A stretch of 35,046 nucleotides of DNA from Comamonadaceae bacterium (GTDB taxonomy: Bacteria > Pseudomonadota > Gammaproteobacteria > Burkholderiales > Burkholderiaceae_C), in contig JAACZV010000031.1 of assembly GCA_009996515.1 (NCBI GenBank), forward strand, positions 1 to 35,046, given 5' to 3'. Below are positions 22,936-30,558 of the stretch, in pieces (position 1 is the first letter of the stretch; every line of letters begins with the position of its first letter). The position numbers and the translations under genes are program-made. The notes under the pieces were generated by a model. That model ran no database searches, was not told the DNA's origin, and saw only the letters and a list, made by a program, of their open reading frames with translations.

Positions 22936-23679
22936 ATGTACAAGCTCGTCCTCATCCGCCACGGCGAATCGACCTGGAACCTGGAAAACCGCTTCACCGG
23001 CTGGACCGATGTGGACCTGACCCCCACCGGCGTCGAGCAGGCCAAGACGGCCGGCCGGCTGCTGAAGGAGGCGGGCTACGACTTCGACATCAGCTACACC
23101 TCGGTCCTGAAGCGTGCGGTCTGGACGCTGTGGCACTGCCTGGACCAGATGGACCGCACCTGGCTGCCGGTGCGCCACGCCTGGCGCCTGAACGAGCGCC
23201 ACTACGGCGCGCTGCAGGGGCTGAACAAGGCCGACATGGCCAAGCAGTACGGCGAGGAGCAGGTGCTGATCTGGCGCCGCAGCTACGACACGCCGCCGCC
23301 GGCGCTGGAGGCGGGCGACCCGCGCAGCGAGCGCGGCGACCGCCGCTACGCCGGCCTGAAGGAGGGCGAGGTGCCGCTGACCGAATGCCTGAAGGACACG
23401 GTGGCCCGCGTGCTGCCGTTCTGGAACGACACCATCGCACCGACCATCAAGTCCGGCCAGCGCGTGCTGATCGCCGCCCACGGCAACAGCATCCGCGCGC
23501 TGGTGAAGTACCTGGACAACATCGCCGACGACGCCATCGTGGGCGTCAACATCCCCAACGGCATTCCGCTGGTCTACGAGCTGGACGAGAACCTCAAGCC
23601 CATCAAGAGCTACTACCTGGGCGATGCGGAAGCCGCCGCCAAGGCGGCCGCCGCCGTGGCCAATCAGGGCAAGGCCTGA
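22936..23679 (+). CDS. gpmA: 2,3-bisphosphoglycerate-dependent phosphoglycerate mutase
   Basis: A glycolytic and gluconeogenic enzyme of 247 residues interconverting 3- and 2-phosphoglycerate. The phospho-His is His9 in [10 protein letters not shown]. The second catalytic His lies in [12 protein letters not shown]. Other conserved pieces are [27 protein letters not shown] and RRYAGL. The cofactor-dependent length confirms GpmA rather than GpmI. The C-terminal tail is Ala/Lys-rich. The stop lies inside the end of the convergent glycosyltransferase gene (16-base overlap). Its promoter is probably the right half of the palindrome at 22871-22911. Confidence 0.97.
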   Translation: MYKLVLIRHGESTWNLENRFTGWTDVDLTPTGVEQAKTAGRLLKEAGYDFDISYTSVLKRAVWTLWHCLDQMDRTWLPVRHAWRLNERHYGALQGLNKADMAKQYGEEQVLIWRRSYDTPPPALEAGDPRSERGDRRYAGLKEGEVPLTECLKDTVARVLPFWNDTIAPTIKSGQRVLIAAHGNSIRALVKYLDNIADDAIVGVNIPNGIPLVYELDENLKPIKSYYLGDAEAAAKAAAAVANQGKA

Positions 23680-24617
23680 TCGACCGCTGCAACGACCTCG
23701 TCGACGCTGACCCACTCGCCGCCACCCCGGCGCATCAGCGTCACCGTCGGCCCCCAGGGCGCCCAGCGCGCCGCATCCATGGGCCCCCAGATGCTCAGCA
23801 GCCGTGCCCCCACGCCCGCGGCCATGTGGGCCGGCCCGGTGTCGTTGGCCACCACGACGCCGGCCAGCTGCAGCAGCGCGTTGTAGACGCCCAGCGGCAC
23901 GCCGTCCAGCGGCAGGGCCTGCGGGTAGAGATCCCGCGCGCCCTGCACCTCCGTCGGCCCCGGCACGATGAGCACGCGGCGCCCGGCCCCATGCAGACGC
24001 CGCACGAAGTCCGGGAAGGCCGGCCAGCTGCGGTCGAGGAATTCCACGCGGCCGTTGGCGAACGGGCAGATCAGCACGAAGCGGCCCGGTTCGACGCCCT
24101 GCGCCGCCAGCAGCTCGAGCGCCCGGGCGCGCTGGGTCTCGCTGACGCGCAGGCCGATGTCTCGGGGCGGCTCCGCCGCTATGCCCAGAAAATCGCAGGC
24201 CAGCTCCCAATACTCCACCAGCGCATGCCGGCCCTCGCGGCGCGGATGGGCGCGCCGCAGCAGCGCGCTGCGGCCGTCGCCGGCATGCCCCTCGGCCCGC
24301 AGCCCCGCCAGGCGCGCATCCAGGGCCGCCGAGAAGGCATAGGGCAGCAGCAGCATGTTGGCGCGCCGCTCGAAGGCCGGCTCCTGCGCCGCGAGGCGCC
24401 GCCTCAGCCCGCGCAGCTGCGCGACCCGCTCATGCAGGCCGAAGGGCCGCACATGCACGGTCCAGCCCTCGGCTTCCAGCAGGCTGCGCGCCCAGCCCTT
24501 GCCCACCAGCTCCAGACGGTAGCCTTGCGCCTGCAGCAGCCGCAAGGCCGGCAGGCTCAGCACCGTGTCGCCGACGAAATTGCGCAGGCGGACGATCAGC
24601 GGACGGGCTTGTGTCAT
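23664..24617 (-). CDS. Family 9 glycosyltransferase (heptosyltransferase-like)
   Basis: A 317-residue GT9-type protein resembling the heptosyltransferases that build the lipopolysaccharide inner core. The N-terminal domain starts with [20 protein letters not shown], the usual GD-x-x-x-S-P-A-L loop. The C-terminal domain has the nucleotide-sugar site [22 protein letters not shown] and a [15 protein letters not shown] region. Which sugar is transferred, and to which acceptor, cannot be read. The start at 24617 (MTQARPL) is preceded by a GAAG ribosome site on the minus strand. It is divergent from the DUF4254 gene, 41 bases away, with a small palindrome between, and overlaps gpmA tail to tail by 16 bases. 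Confidence 0.87.
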   Translation of the reverse strand: MTQARPLIVRLRNFVGDTVLSLPALRLLQAQGYRLELVGKGWARSLLEAEGWTVHVRPFGLHERVAQLRGLRRRLAAQEPAFERRANMLLLPYAFSAALDARLAGLRAEGHAGDGRSALLRRAHPRREGRHALVEYWELACDFLGIAAEPPRDIGLRVSETQRARALELLAAQGVEPGRFVLICPFANGRVEFLDRSWPAFPDFVRRLHGAGRRVLIVPGPTEVQGARDLYPQALPLDGVPLGVYNALLQLAGVVVANDTGPAHMAAGVGARLLSIWGPMDAARWAPWGPTVTLMRRGGGEWVSVDEVVAAVDQALP

Positions 24618-24634
24618 CTTCAAATCGTCAAAAT

Positions 24635-24651
24635 GGTGAGAGATTCTCACC
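24635..24651. repeat. 17-base perfect inverted repeat between glycosyltransferase and DUF4254 genes
   Basis: GGTGAGA-GAT-TCTCACC: 7-base arms with a 3-base spacer, in the 41-base divergent gap and ending 7 bases before the DUF4254 ATG. It could be an operator shared by both genes or an mRNA hairpin over the DUF4254 ribosome-binding region. No known regulator consensus is recognised. Confidence 0.5.
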
Positions 24652-24658
24652 CGCCGTC

Positions 24659-25282
24659 ATGACATTCCTGCCCTCCTCCGCCGACGTCATCGCCGCGCAT
24701 GACCTGGCCCTCACCTCCCCGCCGGTGGCCGCCGAGACCACGGACCTGGCCGGCTGCATCGCCGCCAACCATTTCCACAACCGCAGCCTGTGGGCGCAGG
24801 AAGACCTCGCCCGCCGCAGGCAGGCAGCCGACGCCGAGATCGTCGCCAACAAGCGCGCCATCGACCGCCACAACCAGGCCCGCAACGACGCCATCGAGCG
24901 CATCGACGAGTTCCTGCTCGGCGCGCTGGGCCTGGTCGACCCCGCGACGCTGGCCAGCCCCATGCCGCGCTCGGTGGTGCGGGAGGGCATGCGGCTGAAC
25001 AGCGAAACGGCCGGCTCCATGCTGGACCGCATCTCCATCCTGGGCCTGAAGATCGCCGCGATGCGCGAGCAGACGCAGCGCAGCGACGTCGACGACGCGC
25101 ATCGCCGCCTCTGCGCACAGCGGCTGCAGCAGCTGACGCAGCAGCGCGCCGACCTGGGGCGCTGCTACGACGAGCTGCTGGCCGACGCCCGCGCCGGCCG
25201 CGCCTATTTCAAGGTCTACCGCCAGTTCAAGATGTACAACGACCCGCGGCTGAACCCGGCCCTGGTGGCGGAGTCGCGGTGA
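24659..25282 (+). CDS. DUF4254 domain protein
   Basis: A 207-residue, mostly helical soluble protein matching DUF4254. It has a conserved N-terminal NHFHNRSLWAQEDLAR stretch, a long helix (about 55-90, with NKRAIDRHNQARNDAIERID), a central MNSETAGSMLDRISIL-like block (GMRLNSETAGSMLDRISIL, about 122-140) and a C-terminal YFKVYRQFKMYNDPRLNP. Its biochemical function is unknown. DUF4254 genes tend to occur near cell-surface glycan genes, in keeping with the divergent glycosyltransferase here. The ATG at 24659 is chosen because the conserved domain begins shortly after it; a GTG at 24611 would overlap the opposite gene. The stop overlaps the next gene by 4 bases (GTGA). Confidence 0.82.
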   Translation: MTFLPSSADVIAAHDLALTSPPVAAETTDLAGCIAANHFHNRSLWAQEDLARRRQAADAEIVANKRAIDRHNQARNDAIERIDEFLLGALGLVDPATLASPMPRSVVREGMRLNSETAGSMLDRISILGLKIAAMREQTQRSDVDDAHRRLCAQRLQQLTQQRADLGRCYDELLADARAGRAYFKVYRQFKMYNDPRLNPALVAESR

Positions 25283-26037
25283 TCCCGCCGCGGTTTGCCG
25301 CCAACCTGGACTGGCTCTATCCCGAGCTGGCCTATCTGGAGCGCGTGGATGCCGCACGCGCCGACGGCTTCGGCCGCGTCGAGATGCTGCTGGCGCACCA
25401 GCAGCCCCGAGCGGCGCTGCTGGCGCGCCTGGCCGGCCTGCCCGTCGCGCTGGTCAACGCGCCCGCGGGCGACTGGGCGCAGGGCGAGCGCGGGCTGGCC
25501 GCGCTGCCCGGGCGCGAGGCGGAGTTCCGCGCGCACTGCCTGCGCGGCTTCGAGCTGGCCCAGCAGACCGGTGCACCCGTGGTGCATGTGATGTCCGGCC
25601 TCGCCGAAGACGACGCCGTGACGCGCGCCACCTGGCTGGCCAACCTGGCCTGGGCCGCGGCGCAGGCGCCGGCCGGCCTGACGCTGACCGTGGAGCCCAT
25701 CAACCGCCGCGACATGCCCGGCTATTTCCTGCACCGCCAGGCCCAGGCGCTGGAGCTGCTGGCGCTGCTCGCCTCGCCGCGCGTGAAGCTGCAGCTGGAC
25801 CTCTACCACTGCCGCGTCGCCGAGGGCGGCGAATCGCTCAGCCATCTGGAGCGGGCGCTGGACCTGGGCCTGCTGGGGCATGTGCAGCTGGCCGGCGTCA
25901 ACGGCCGCCATGAGCCCGAGCCGGGCGAGTACGCGGCCGAGCTGGAGCTGCTGGCCGCCCGCGGATGGGCGGGCGCCATCGGCCTGGAATACCGGCCGCG
26001 CGGCGACACCCGGGCCGGGCTGGCCTGGCTGGGCTGA
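25279..26037 (+). CDS. Hydroxypyruvate isomerase-like TIM-barrel protein
   Basis: A 252-residue member of the xylose-isomerase-like/AP-endonuclease-2 TIM-barrel superfamily, closest in pattern to hydroxypyruvate isomerase (Hyi). Key positions look intact: Glu139 in LTVEPINRRDMPGY, Asp174 and His177 in LQLDLYHCRV, Gln203 in HVQLAGVNGRHEP, and Glu237 in AIGLEYRPRGD. Those residues hold the metal and do the isomerisation in the family. The true substrate is uncertain; four-carbon acid-sugar isomerases share the same signature. The start is GTG at 25279, overlapping the DUF4254 stop; the frame stays open upstream but that part only shadows DUF4254. The two genes are almost certainly translated together. 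Confidence 0.8.
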   Translation: MIPPRFAANLDWLYPELAYLERVDAARADGFGRVEMLLAHQQPRAALLARLAGLPVALVNAPAGDWAQGERGLAALPGREAEFRAHCLRGFELAQQTGAPVVHVMSGLAEDDAVTRATWLANLAWAAAQAPAGLTLTVEPINRRDMPGYFLHRQAQALELLALLASPRVKLQLDLYHCRVAEGGESLSHLERALDLGLLGHVQLAGVNGRHEPEPGEYAAELELLAARGWAGAIGLEYRPRGDTRAGLAWLG

Positions 26038-26048
26038 GCCCGCACCAG

Positions 26049-26069
26049 GCCTGCCCTGCTGCCGCAGGC
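26049..26069. terminator. Hairpin between convergent isomerase-like and acyltransferase genes
   Basis: GCCTGC / GCAGGC stem with a 9-base loop in the 40-base convergent gap. No T-run follows on either strand, so terminator function is doubtful. Confidence 0.25.
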
Positions 26070-26077
26070 GCGGCCAG

Positions 26078-26809
26078 TCAGCCCAGGCGGGCGGCGATCC
26101 GGCTGCGCAGCGTCTCGCTCAGCGCGCGCCGCTCCAGGCCCTCGGTGGCCACGCTGGGCAGCAGCTGGACCTCGAGGCCCAGCCCCTTGGCCGACGCGAT
26201 GCGCCACAGGCTCTGGACCAGCGTCGTGTCGCCGATGAAGCGGGCCGACGCGCTGAAGCGCTCGCCGGGCTCGTACCAGCGCAGCACCACGGGCAGCACC
26301 GGCGCCCCGGTGGTGACGGCGGCCTGCAGCAGGTTGGCGTGGAAGGGCAGCAGCTCCGGGCCGGCGCCGGTCGTGCCCTCGGGGAAGACGGCCACGCAGT
26401 CGCCGTTCTTCAGCGCCTCGGCCGTCTGGTGCACGACACGCAGCGCGTCGCGCTTGCTGGCGCGCTCGATGAAGAGCGTGCCGGCGCCGTCCACCAGCGT
26501 GCCGATCAGCGGCCAGCGCTTCACGTCCGCCTTGGACACGAAGCGCGCCTGCGGCAGCACGGCGTGCACGCCGGCGATGTCCAGCCAGGACACATGGTTG
26601 GCCACCAGCAGATGGCCGGCCGGCAGCGCCTGACCCGAGGCCTTGAGCTCGATGCCCAGGATGTCCAGCGTCTTGACCGACCACCAGCGGATGCGCTCAT
26701 GGCGCCGCGCGGGCGTCATGCGGCCGAAGTGCCGGCTGACGATCCACAGACCGTGCAGCACATGGGGCAGCAGGCGCGCGAGGCGCCAGGCCGCGACCAC
26801 AGGCCTCAT
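26078..26809 (-). CDS. 1-acyl-glycerol-3-phosphate acyltransferase family protein (PlsC-like)
   Basis: A 243-residue lysophospholipid acyltransferase. The catalytic HX4D motif is NHVSWLD (His72, Asp77), the FIER block lies near 113-116, and the acceptor-binding FPEGTT motif spans 142-147. A hydrophobic N-terminal stretch suggests membrane association. PlsC acylates lysophosphatidate in phospholipid synthesis, but OlsA-type enzymes acting on lyso-ornithine lipid share these motifs, so the acceptor is not certain. Its ATG overlaps the stop of the dihydroorotase-like gene by 4 bases, making it the last member of the pyr operon. Longer in-frame readings upstream only shadow that gene. Confidence 0.88.
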   Translation of the reverse strand: MRPVVAAWRLARLLPHVLHGLWIVSRHFGRMTPARRHERIRWWSVKTLDILGIELKASGQALPAGHLLVANHVSWLDIAGVHAVLPQARFVSKADVKRWPLIGTLVDGAGTLFIERASKRDALRVVHQTAEALKNGDCVAVFPEGTTGAGPELLPFHANLLQAAVTTGAPVLPVVLRWYEPGERFSASARFIGDTTLVQSLWRIASAKGLGLEVQLLPSVATEGLERRALSETLRSRIAARLG

Positions 26810-28110
26810 GCGGCTTCGTAGGCGATATGGCCCGCCACCAGCGTGCAGCGCACCCGCGCCGGCAGCTCGAAGCCGCTGGACGCGAACGCGAACGGCGTGT
26901 GCTTGCCCTGGCTGGCCAGCGCCTCGGGCGTGACGGCCCAGCTGGCATCGGCGTCGAACACGCAGACGTCGGCCACACCGCCCTCCACCAGCCGGCCGGC
27001 GCTGGCCGACAGCGAGCCCAGTGCCGGGCCCAGCACGCGCACCGGCTCGGCCGTGACGACGGCCAGCGCGCGCTGCAGCGGCAGCTGCGCGTCGCGGGCC
27101 CAGCGCAGCGCCAGGCTCAGCAGCAGCTCCAGGCCCGTGGCGCCCGGCGTGGCCTCGGCGAAGGGCACGGCCTTCTCGTCGCTGGTCACGGGCATGTGGT
27201 CGGACACCAGCGCATCCAGCGTGCCGTCGGCCAGGCCGGCGCGCAGCGCGTCGCGGTCGCGGCCCTGGCGCAGCGGCGGCGTCAGCCGCATGGCGGAGTC
27301 GAAATAGCCGATGTCCACGTCGCTGAGGTGCAGCGAGTTGATGGACACGTCGGCCGTCACGGGCAGGCCCTCGCGCTTGGCGGCGCGCACCAGCTCGACG
27401 CCGGCGGCGCTGCTGATGCGGCACAAGTGCACGCGGGCGCCGGTGGCGCGCACCAGCTCGAAAATCGTGTGCAAGGCCACGGTCTCAGCGCTGACCGGCA
27501 CGCCGGACAGGCCCAGCCGCGTCGCGACCGCGCCGCTGGCGGCCACGCCGCCGCTCAGATAGGCGTCCTGCGGGCGCAGCCACACCGTGTAGCCGTAGGT
27601 AGCCGCGTACAGCAGCGCGCGGCTCAGCACCAGCGTGTCCCTGATGGCCACCTCGGCCTGCGAGAAGCCGATGCAGCCGGCCTCGGTCAGCTCGGCCATC
27701 TCGGTCAGCGCCGCGCCCTGCAGCTGGCGCGTCAGCGCGCCCAGCGGGAACAGCCGGCAGCGGCTCAGCTTGCGGGCGCGGAACTTCAGCATCTCCACCA
27801 GGCCCGGCTCGTCCAGCACGGGGTCGGTGTCGGGCGGGCAGACGAGACTCGTGACGCCGCCGGCGGCCGCGGCCGCGAGTTCGCTTTCCAGCAGGCCCTC
27901 ATGCTCATGGCCGGGCTCGCGCAGGCGGGCGCACAGGTCCACCAGGCCGGGCGCGACGACGAGGCCGCGCGCATCGATCGTGCGGTCGGCATCGAAACCG
28001 GTGACGTCGCCGAGATGCACGATGCGGCCGTTCGCGATCGCGACATCGCCCGTGCGGTCGAGGTTCGAGGCCGGGTCGATCAGCCGGCCGCCTTGGATCA
28101 GGATCTTCAT
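26806..28110 (-). CDS. pyrX: Dihydroorotase-like protein PyrX (probably inactive PyrC')
   Basis: A 434-residue amidohydrolase-fold protein with the overall sequence of the long dihydroorotases, but metal ligands are missing. The expected Asp-x-His-x-His at the first strand reads DLCAR (Asp58, Cys60, Arg62), and the expected CHxS segment reads CRISS (Arg231). The surrounding landmarks remain (LREPG, ADVSINSLHLSD, SDHMPVTSDEK, FAEATPGATGLE). In Pseudomonas, an inactive homologue of this kind (PyrC') is a structural partner needed to assemble active aspartate carbamoyltransferase with PyrB, and pyrB is the adjacent gene here. I therefore infer a structural role; a true dihydroorotase should exist elsewhere in the genome. 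It starts 4 bases after pyrB and overlaps the acyltransferase. Confidence 0.9.
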   Translation of the reverse strand: MKILIQGGRLIDPASNLDRTGDVAIANGRIVHLGDVTGFDADRTIDARGLVVAPGLVDLCARLREPGHEHEGLLESELAAAAAGGVTSLVCPPDTDPVLDEPGLVEMLKFRARKLSRCRLFPLGALTRQLQGAALTEMAELTEAGCIGFSQAEVAIRDTLVLSRALLYAATYGYTVWLRPQDAYLSGGVAASGAVATRLGLSGVPVSAETVALHTIFELVRATGARVHLCRISSAAGVELVRAAKREGLPVTADVSINSLHLSDVDIGYFDSAMRLTPPLRQGRDRDALRAGLADGTLDALVSDHMPVTSDEKAVPFAEATPGATGLELLLSLALRWARDAQLPLQRALAVVTAEPVRVLGPALGSLSASAGRLVEGGVADVCVFDADASWAVTPEALASQGKHTPFAFASSGFELPARVRCTLVAGHIAYEAA

Positions 28111-28114
28111 ACGC

Positions 28115-29077
28115 TCAAGCCTCGTTGCCAGCCAGGATGGCCATGACCGCCATTCGGACCGCGATGCCGAAGGTCACCTGCGGCAGGATCACGCTGCTCT
28201 TGCCGTCCGCCACTTCCGAGGCGATCTCCACGCCGCGGTTGATGGGCCCGGGGTGCATGACGATGGCGTCGGGCTTGGCCAGTGCCAGCTTGTCGGGCGT
28301 CAGGCCGAAATGCTTGAAGAACTCGCCGCTGCTGGGCAGCATGCCGCCGTTCATGCGCTCGTTCTGCAGGCGCAGCATGATGACGACGTCGGCGTCGCGC
28401 ACGCCCTCGGCCATGTCGTGGCAGACGCGCACGCCCATGTCGCGCAGGTCGCCGGGCACCAGGGTCTTGGGGCCGACCGCGCGGATCTCGGGCACGCCCA
28501 GGATGCCGAGCGCGTGGATGTCGCTGCGCGCCACGCGCGAATGCACGATGTCGCCGACGATGGCCACCGTCAGGTTGCGGAAGTCCTTCTTGAAGTGCCG
28601 GATCGTGTACATGTCCAGCAGGCCTTGCGTCGGGTGGGCATGACGGCCGTCGCCGGCGTTGACCACGTGCACATGCGGCGCGCAATGCTGGGCGATCAGG
28701 TGCGGCGCGCCGCTCTCGCTGTGGCGCACGACGAACATGTCGGCATGCATGGCGCTGAGGTTGGCCACCGTGTCCAGCAGCGTCTCGCCCTTGGCGGTGG
28801 AGCTGCGCGCGATGTCCAGGTTGATGACGTCGGCGCTCAGGCGCTTGGCCGCGATCTCGAAGGTGGTGCGCGTGCGCGTGCTGTTCTCGAAGAACAGGTT
28901 GAACACCGACTTGCCGCGCAGCAGCGGCACCTTCTTGACCTCGCGGTCGTTCACCGACAGGAAGCTGCCGGCCGTGTCCAGGATCTGCTCGATGATGGCG
29001 CGCGGCAGGCCTTCGACGGACAGCAGGTGGATCAGCTCGCCGTGCTTGTTCAGTTGGGGATTGCGCTTGCTCAGCAT
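28115..29077 (-). CDS. pyrB: Aspartate carbamoyltransferase catalytic subunit
   Basis: A 320-residue enzyme joining carbamoyl phosphate and aspartate, the first committed step of pyrimidine synthesis. The carbamoyl-phosphate loop [13 protein letters not shown] is at about residues 62-74, followed by the [12 protein letters not shown] loop. [15 protein letters not shown] and the late MHPGPINRG motif are typical. All expected catalytic residues appear. No regulatory pyrI is visible, consistent with the class that assembles with PyrC' instead. The ATG directly abuts the pyrR stop with no base between, so translation is coupled. Confidence 0.97.
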   Translation of the reverse strand: MLSKRNPQLNKHGELIHLLSVEGLPRAIIEQILDTAGSFLSVNDREVKKVPLLRGKSVFNLFFENSTRTRTTFEIAAKRLSADVINLDIARSSTAKGETLLDTVANLSAMHADMFVVRHSESGAPHLIAQHCAPHVHVVNAGDGRHAHPTQGLLDMYTIRHFKKDFRNLTVAIVGDIVHSRVARSDIHALGILGVPEIRAVGPKTLVPGDLRDMGVRVCHDMAEGVRDADVVIMLRLQNERMNGGMLPSSGEFFKHFGLTPDKLALAKPDAIVMHPGPINRGVEIASEVADGKSSVILPQVTFGIAVRMAVMAILAGNEA

Positions 29078-29563
29078 TTACTTCACCTCGAAGCTGAAGC
29101 GGCCGTCGTCGCCGCGGGCCAGGCGCAGGCTCTGGTCGGCCTTGAGCGTCACGCGCGCGGCCGAGAGTGCCGGCTCTATGGGCAGCTCGCGCCCGCCGCG
29201 GTCCACCAGCACGGCCAGCTGCACGCGCGCCGGGCGGCCGAAGTCGAACAGCTCGTTGATGACGGCGCGCGTCGTGCGGCCGGTGTAGAGCACGTCGTCG
29301 ATGAGCAGGATGTCGCGGCCGTTGACGTCGAAGGGCAGCCGCGTGTGGTCGGCCTTGGCCATGCCGCGCGAGCCGAAGTCGTCGCGGTGCAGCGCGCTGG
29401 AGATGGTGCCGGCCGCGACGCCCAGGTCCGCCGCCAGTCGCTCGGCCAGCCAGGCGCCGCCGCTCCAGATGCCCACCAGGGCGGTGTCCGGTGTCAGCAG
29501 TCGCTGCACACCGCGTTTGAGCTCGAGGTACAGGCCTTCGGCATCAAGCAGCAGTTCACTCAT
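29078..29563 (-). CDS. pyrR: PyrR pyrimidine regulator / uracil phosphoribosyltransferase
   Basis: A 161-residue type I phosphoribosyltransferase of the PyrR family. The PRPP loop DILLIDDVLYTGRTTRA is intact (about residues 84-100), and GIWSGGAWLAERLA and the DDFGSRG segment fit the family. In Gram-positive bacteria PyrR binds pyr mRNA to control attenuation and also has weak uracil phosphoribosyltransferase activity. In this operon I see no attenuator: ruvX overlaps it by 4 bases upstream and pyrB abuts it downstream, so its regulatory role here is unclear. Confidence 0.92.
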   Translation of the reverse strand: MSELLLDAEGLYLELKRGVQRLLTPDTALVGIWSGGAWLAERLAADLGVAAGTISSALHRDDFGSRGMAKADHTRLPFDVNGRDILLIDDVLYTGRTTRAVINELFDFGRPARVQLAVLVDRGGRELPIEPALSAARVTLKADQSLRLARGDDGRFSFEVK

Positions 29564-29958
29564 GGGTGTTCTCGGAAAAACTGTTCCAGGATCAGCGCGG
29601 CGGCGGCGGCATCCACGTCCTGCGCGCCTTCGGCCTCGGCCTCGACGCTGGTGTAGCGCTCGTCCACCTCGAAGACCGGCAGGTGGTAGCGGCCGCGCAA
29701 GCGCCGGCCGAAGTTCAGCGCCTTCTCCGTCATCTCGTGCGGTGCGCCGTCGGGGTGGCGGGGCACGCCGATGACCAGGGCCTCGGGCTGCCAGGTGTCG
29801 ATGAGCGCGGCGATGGCCGCGAAGTCGCCGCCCTTGATCGTGCCGCGCGGCTGGGCGGCACCGAGCAGCCGCGTGCCGCTGGCCACGCCGATGCGGCGCA
29901 GGCCGAAGTCAAAAGCGAGAAAGGATTGGAGCTGGGAGGGCGACACCGGCGTCGCCAT
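29560..29958 (-). CDS. ruvX: RuvX/YqgF pre-16S rRNA nuclease, RNase H fold
   Basis: A 132-residue YqgF-family protein, the usual length, involved in processing the 5' end of 16S rRNA. Motifs: FLAFDFGLRRIGVASG with the first catalytic Asp, VIGVPRHPDG in the middle, VDERYTSVEAE with further acidic residues, and a final DAAAAALILEQFF helix carrying the last conserved Asp. The ATG at 29958 shares one base with the algH stop. The same frame stays open far upstream, but that stretch only shadows algH and the photolyase gene. It overlaps pyrR by 4 bases. Confidence 0.95.
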   Translation of the reverse strand: MATPVSPSQLQSFLAFDFGLRRIGVASGTRLLGAAQPRGTIKGGDFAAIAALIDTWQPEALVIGVPRHPDGAPHEMTEKALNFGRRLRGRYHLPVFEVDERYTSVEAEAEGAQDVDAAAAALILEQFFREHP

Positions 29959-30536
29959 CACGCATGCCCCGCGTCGGCGCTGAGCATGCGCGGGTCTATG
30001 CCCAGCAGGCCCAGGGCCTTCTCGTAGCGCTGCTCCACCGGCGTGTCGAAGATGATGGCCGGCGAGGCGTCCACCGTCAGCCAGCCGTTGCGGCCGATTT
30101 CTTCCTCCAGCTGGCCGGCGGCCCAGCCGCTGTAGCCCAGCGTGACCAGCAGCTTGCGGGGGCCGGCGCCATGGGACAAGGCCTCCAGCACGTCGCGGCT
30201 GGTCGTCATCTCCAGGCCGCCGGGCACGGCCAGCGTGGCGTTGTAATGGCCGCCCTCCTCGTCCAGCGGCTCGTGCAGCACGAAGCCGCGGTCGGTCTGC
30301 ACCGGGCCGCCGTAGTACACCGGGCTGTCGGCCAGCGGCTCGGCCGGCGGGCTCAGCTCCACCTTCTCGAACAGCGTGCCCAGCGTCAGCGAGATGGGCT
30401 TGTTGATGACCAGGCCCAGCGCGCCGTTGTCGTTGTGCTCGCAGAGGTAGACCACCGTGCCTGCGAAAGCCTCGTCGGCCATGCCCGGCATGGCGATGAG
30501 GAACTGGTTTGTCAGGACGATCCGGTCGGCGGGCAT
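29958..30536 (-). CDS. algH: YqgE/AlgH family protein
   Basis: A 192-residue DUF179 protein. Typical blocks: LTNQFLIAMPGMAD near the start, GALGLVINKPISLTLGTLF, the YYGGPVQTDRGFVLH motif, and LGYSGWAAGQLEEEI. AlgH was named for an effect on alginate production in Pseudomonas; its molecular role is still unclear. It is the first gene of the run algH-ruvX-pyrR-pyrB-pyrX-plsC, with ruvX sharing one base of its stop, an order widely conserved in Beta- and Gammaproteobacteria. Its ATG lies only 22 bases from the divergent photolyase ATG. Confidence 0.95.
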   Translation of the reverse strand: MPADRIVLTNQFLIAMPGMADEAFAGTVVYLCEHNDNGALGLVINKPISLTLGTLFEKVELSPPAEPLADSPVYYGGPVQTDRGFVLHEPLDEEGGHYNATLAVPGGLEMTTSRDVLEALSHGAGPRKLLVTLGYSGWAAGQLEEEIGRNGWLTVDASPAIIFDTPVEQRYEKALGLLGIDPRMLSADAGHA

Positions 30537-30542
30537 GCCGGC

Positions 30543-30552
30543 ATTTTATTCT
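30543..30552. promoter_or_regulatory. Overlapping -10-like hexamers between algH and phrB
   Basis: In the 22-base gap, TATTCT on the plus strand (30547-30552) ends 7 bases before the phrB ATG. TAAAAT on the minus strand (30548-30543) ends 7 bases before the algH ATG. Both genes lack a Shine-Dalgarno here. The only AT-rich core in the gap could thus start both transcripts at or near the first codon. Confidence 0.4.
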
Positions 30553-30558
30553 GCGGGC

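Noticed and set aside
24790-25278. Upstream extension of the isomerase-like frame over DUF4254
   Set aside because: The TIM barrel begins at the GTG at 25279, and the GTGA overlap is a typical coupled start. The upstream part has no family resemblance.
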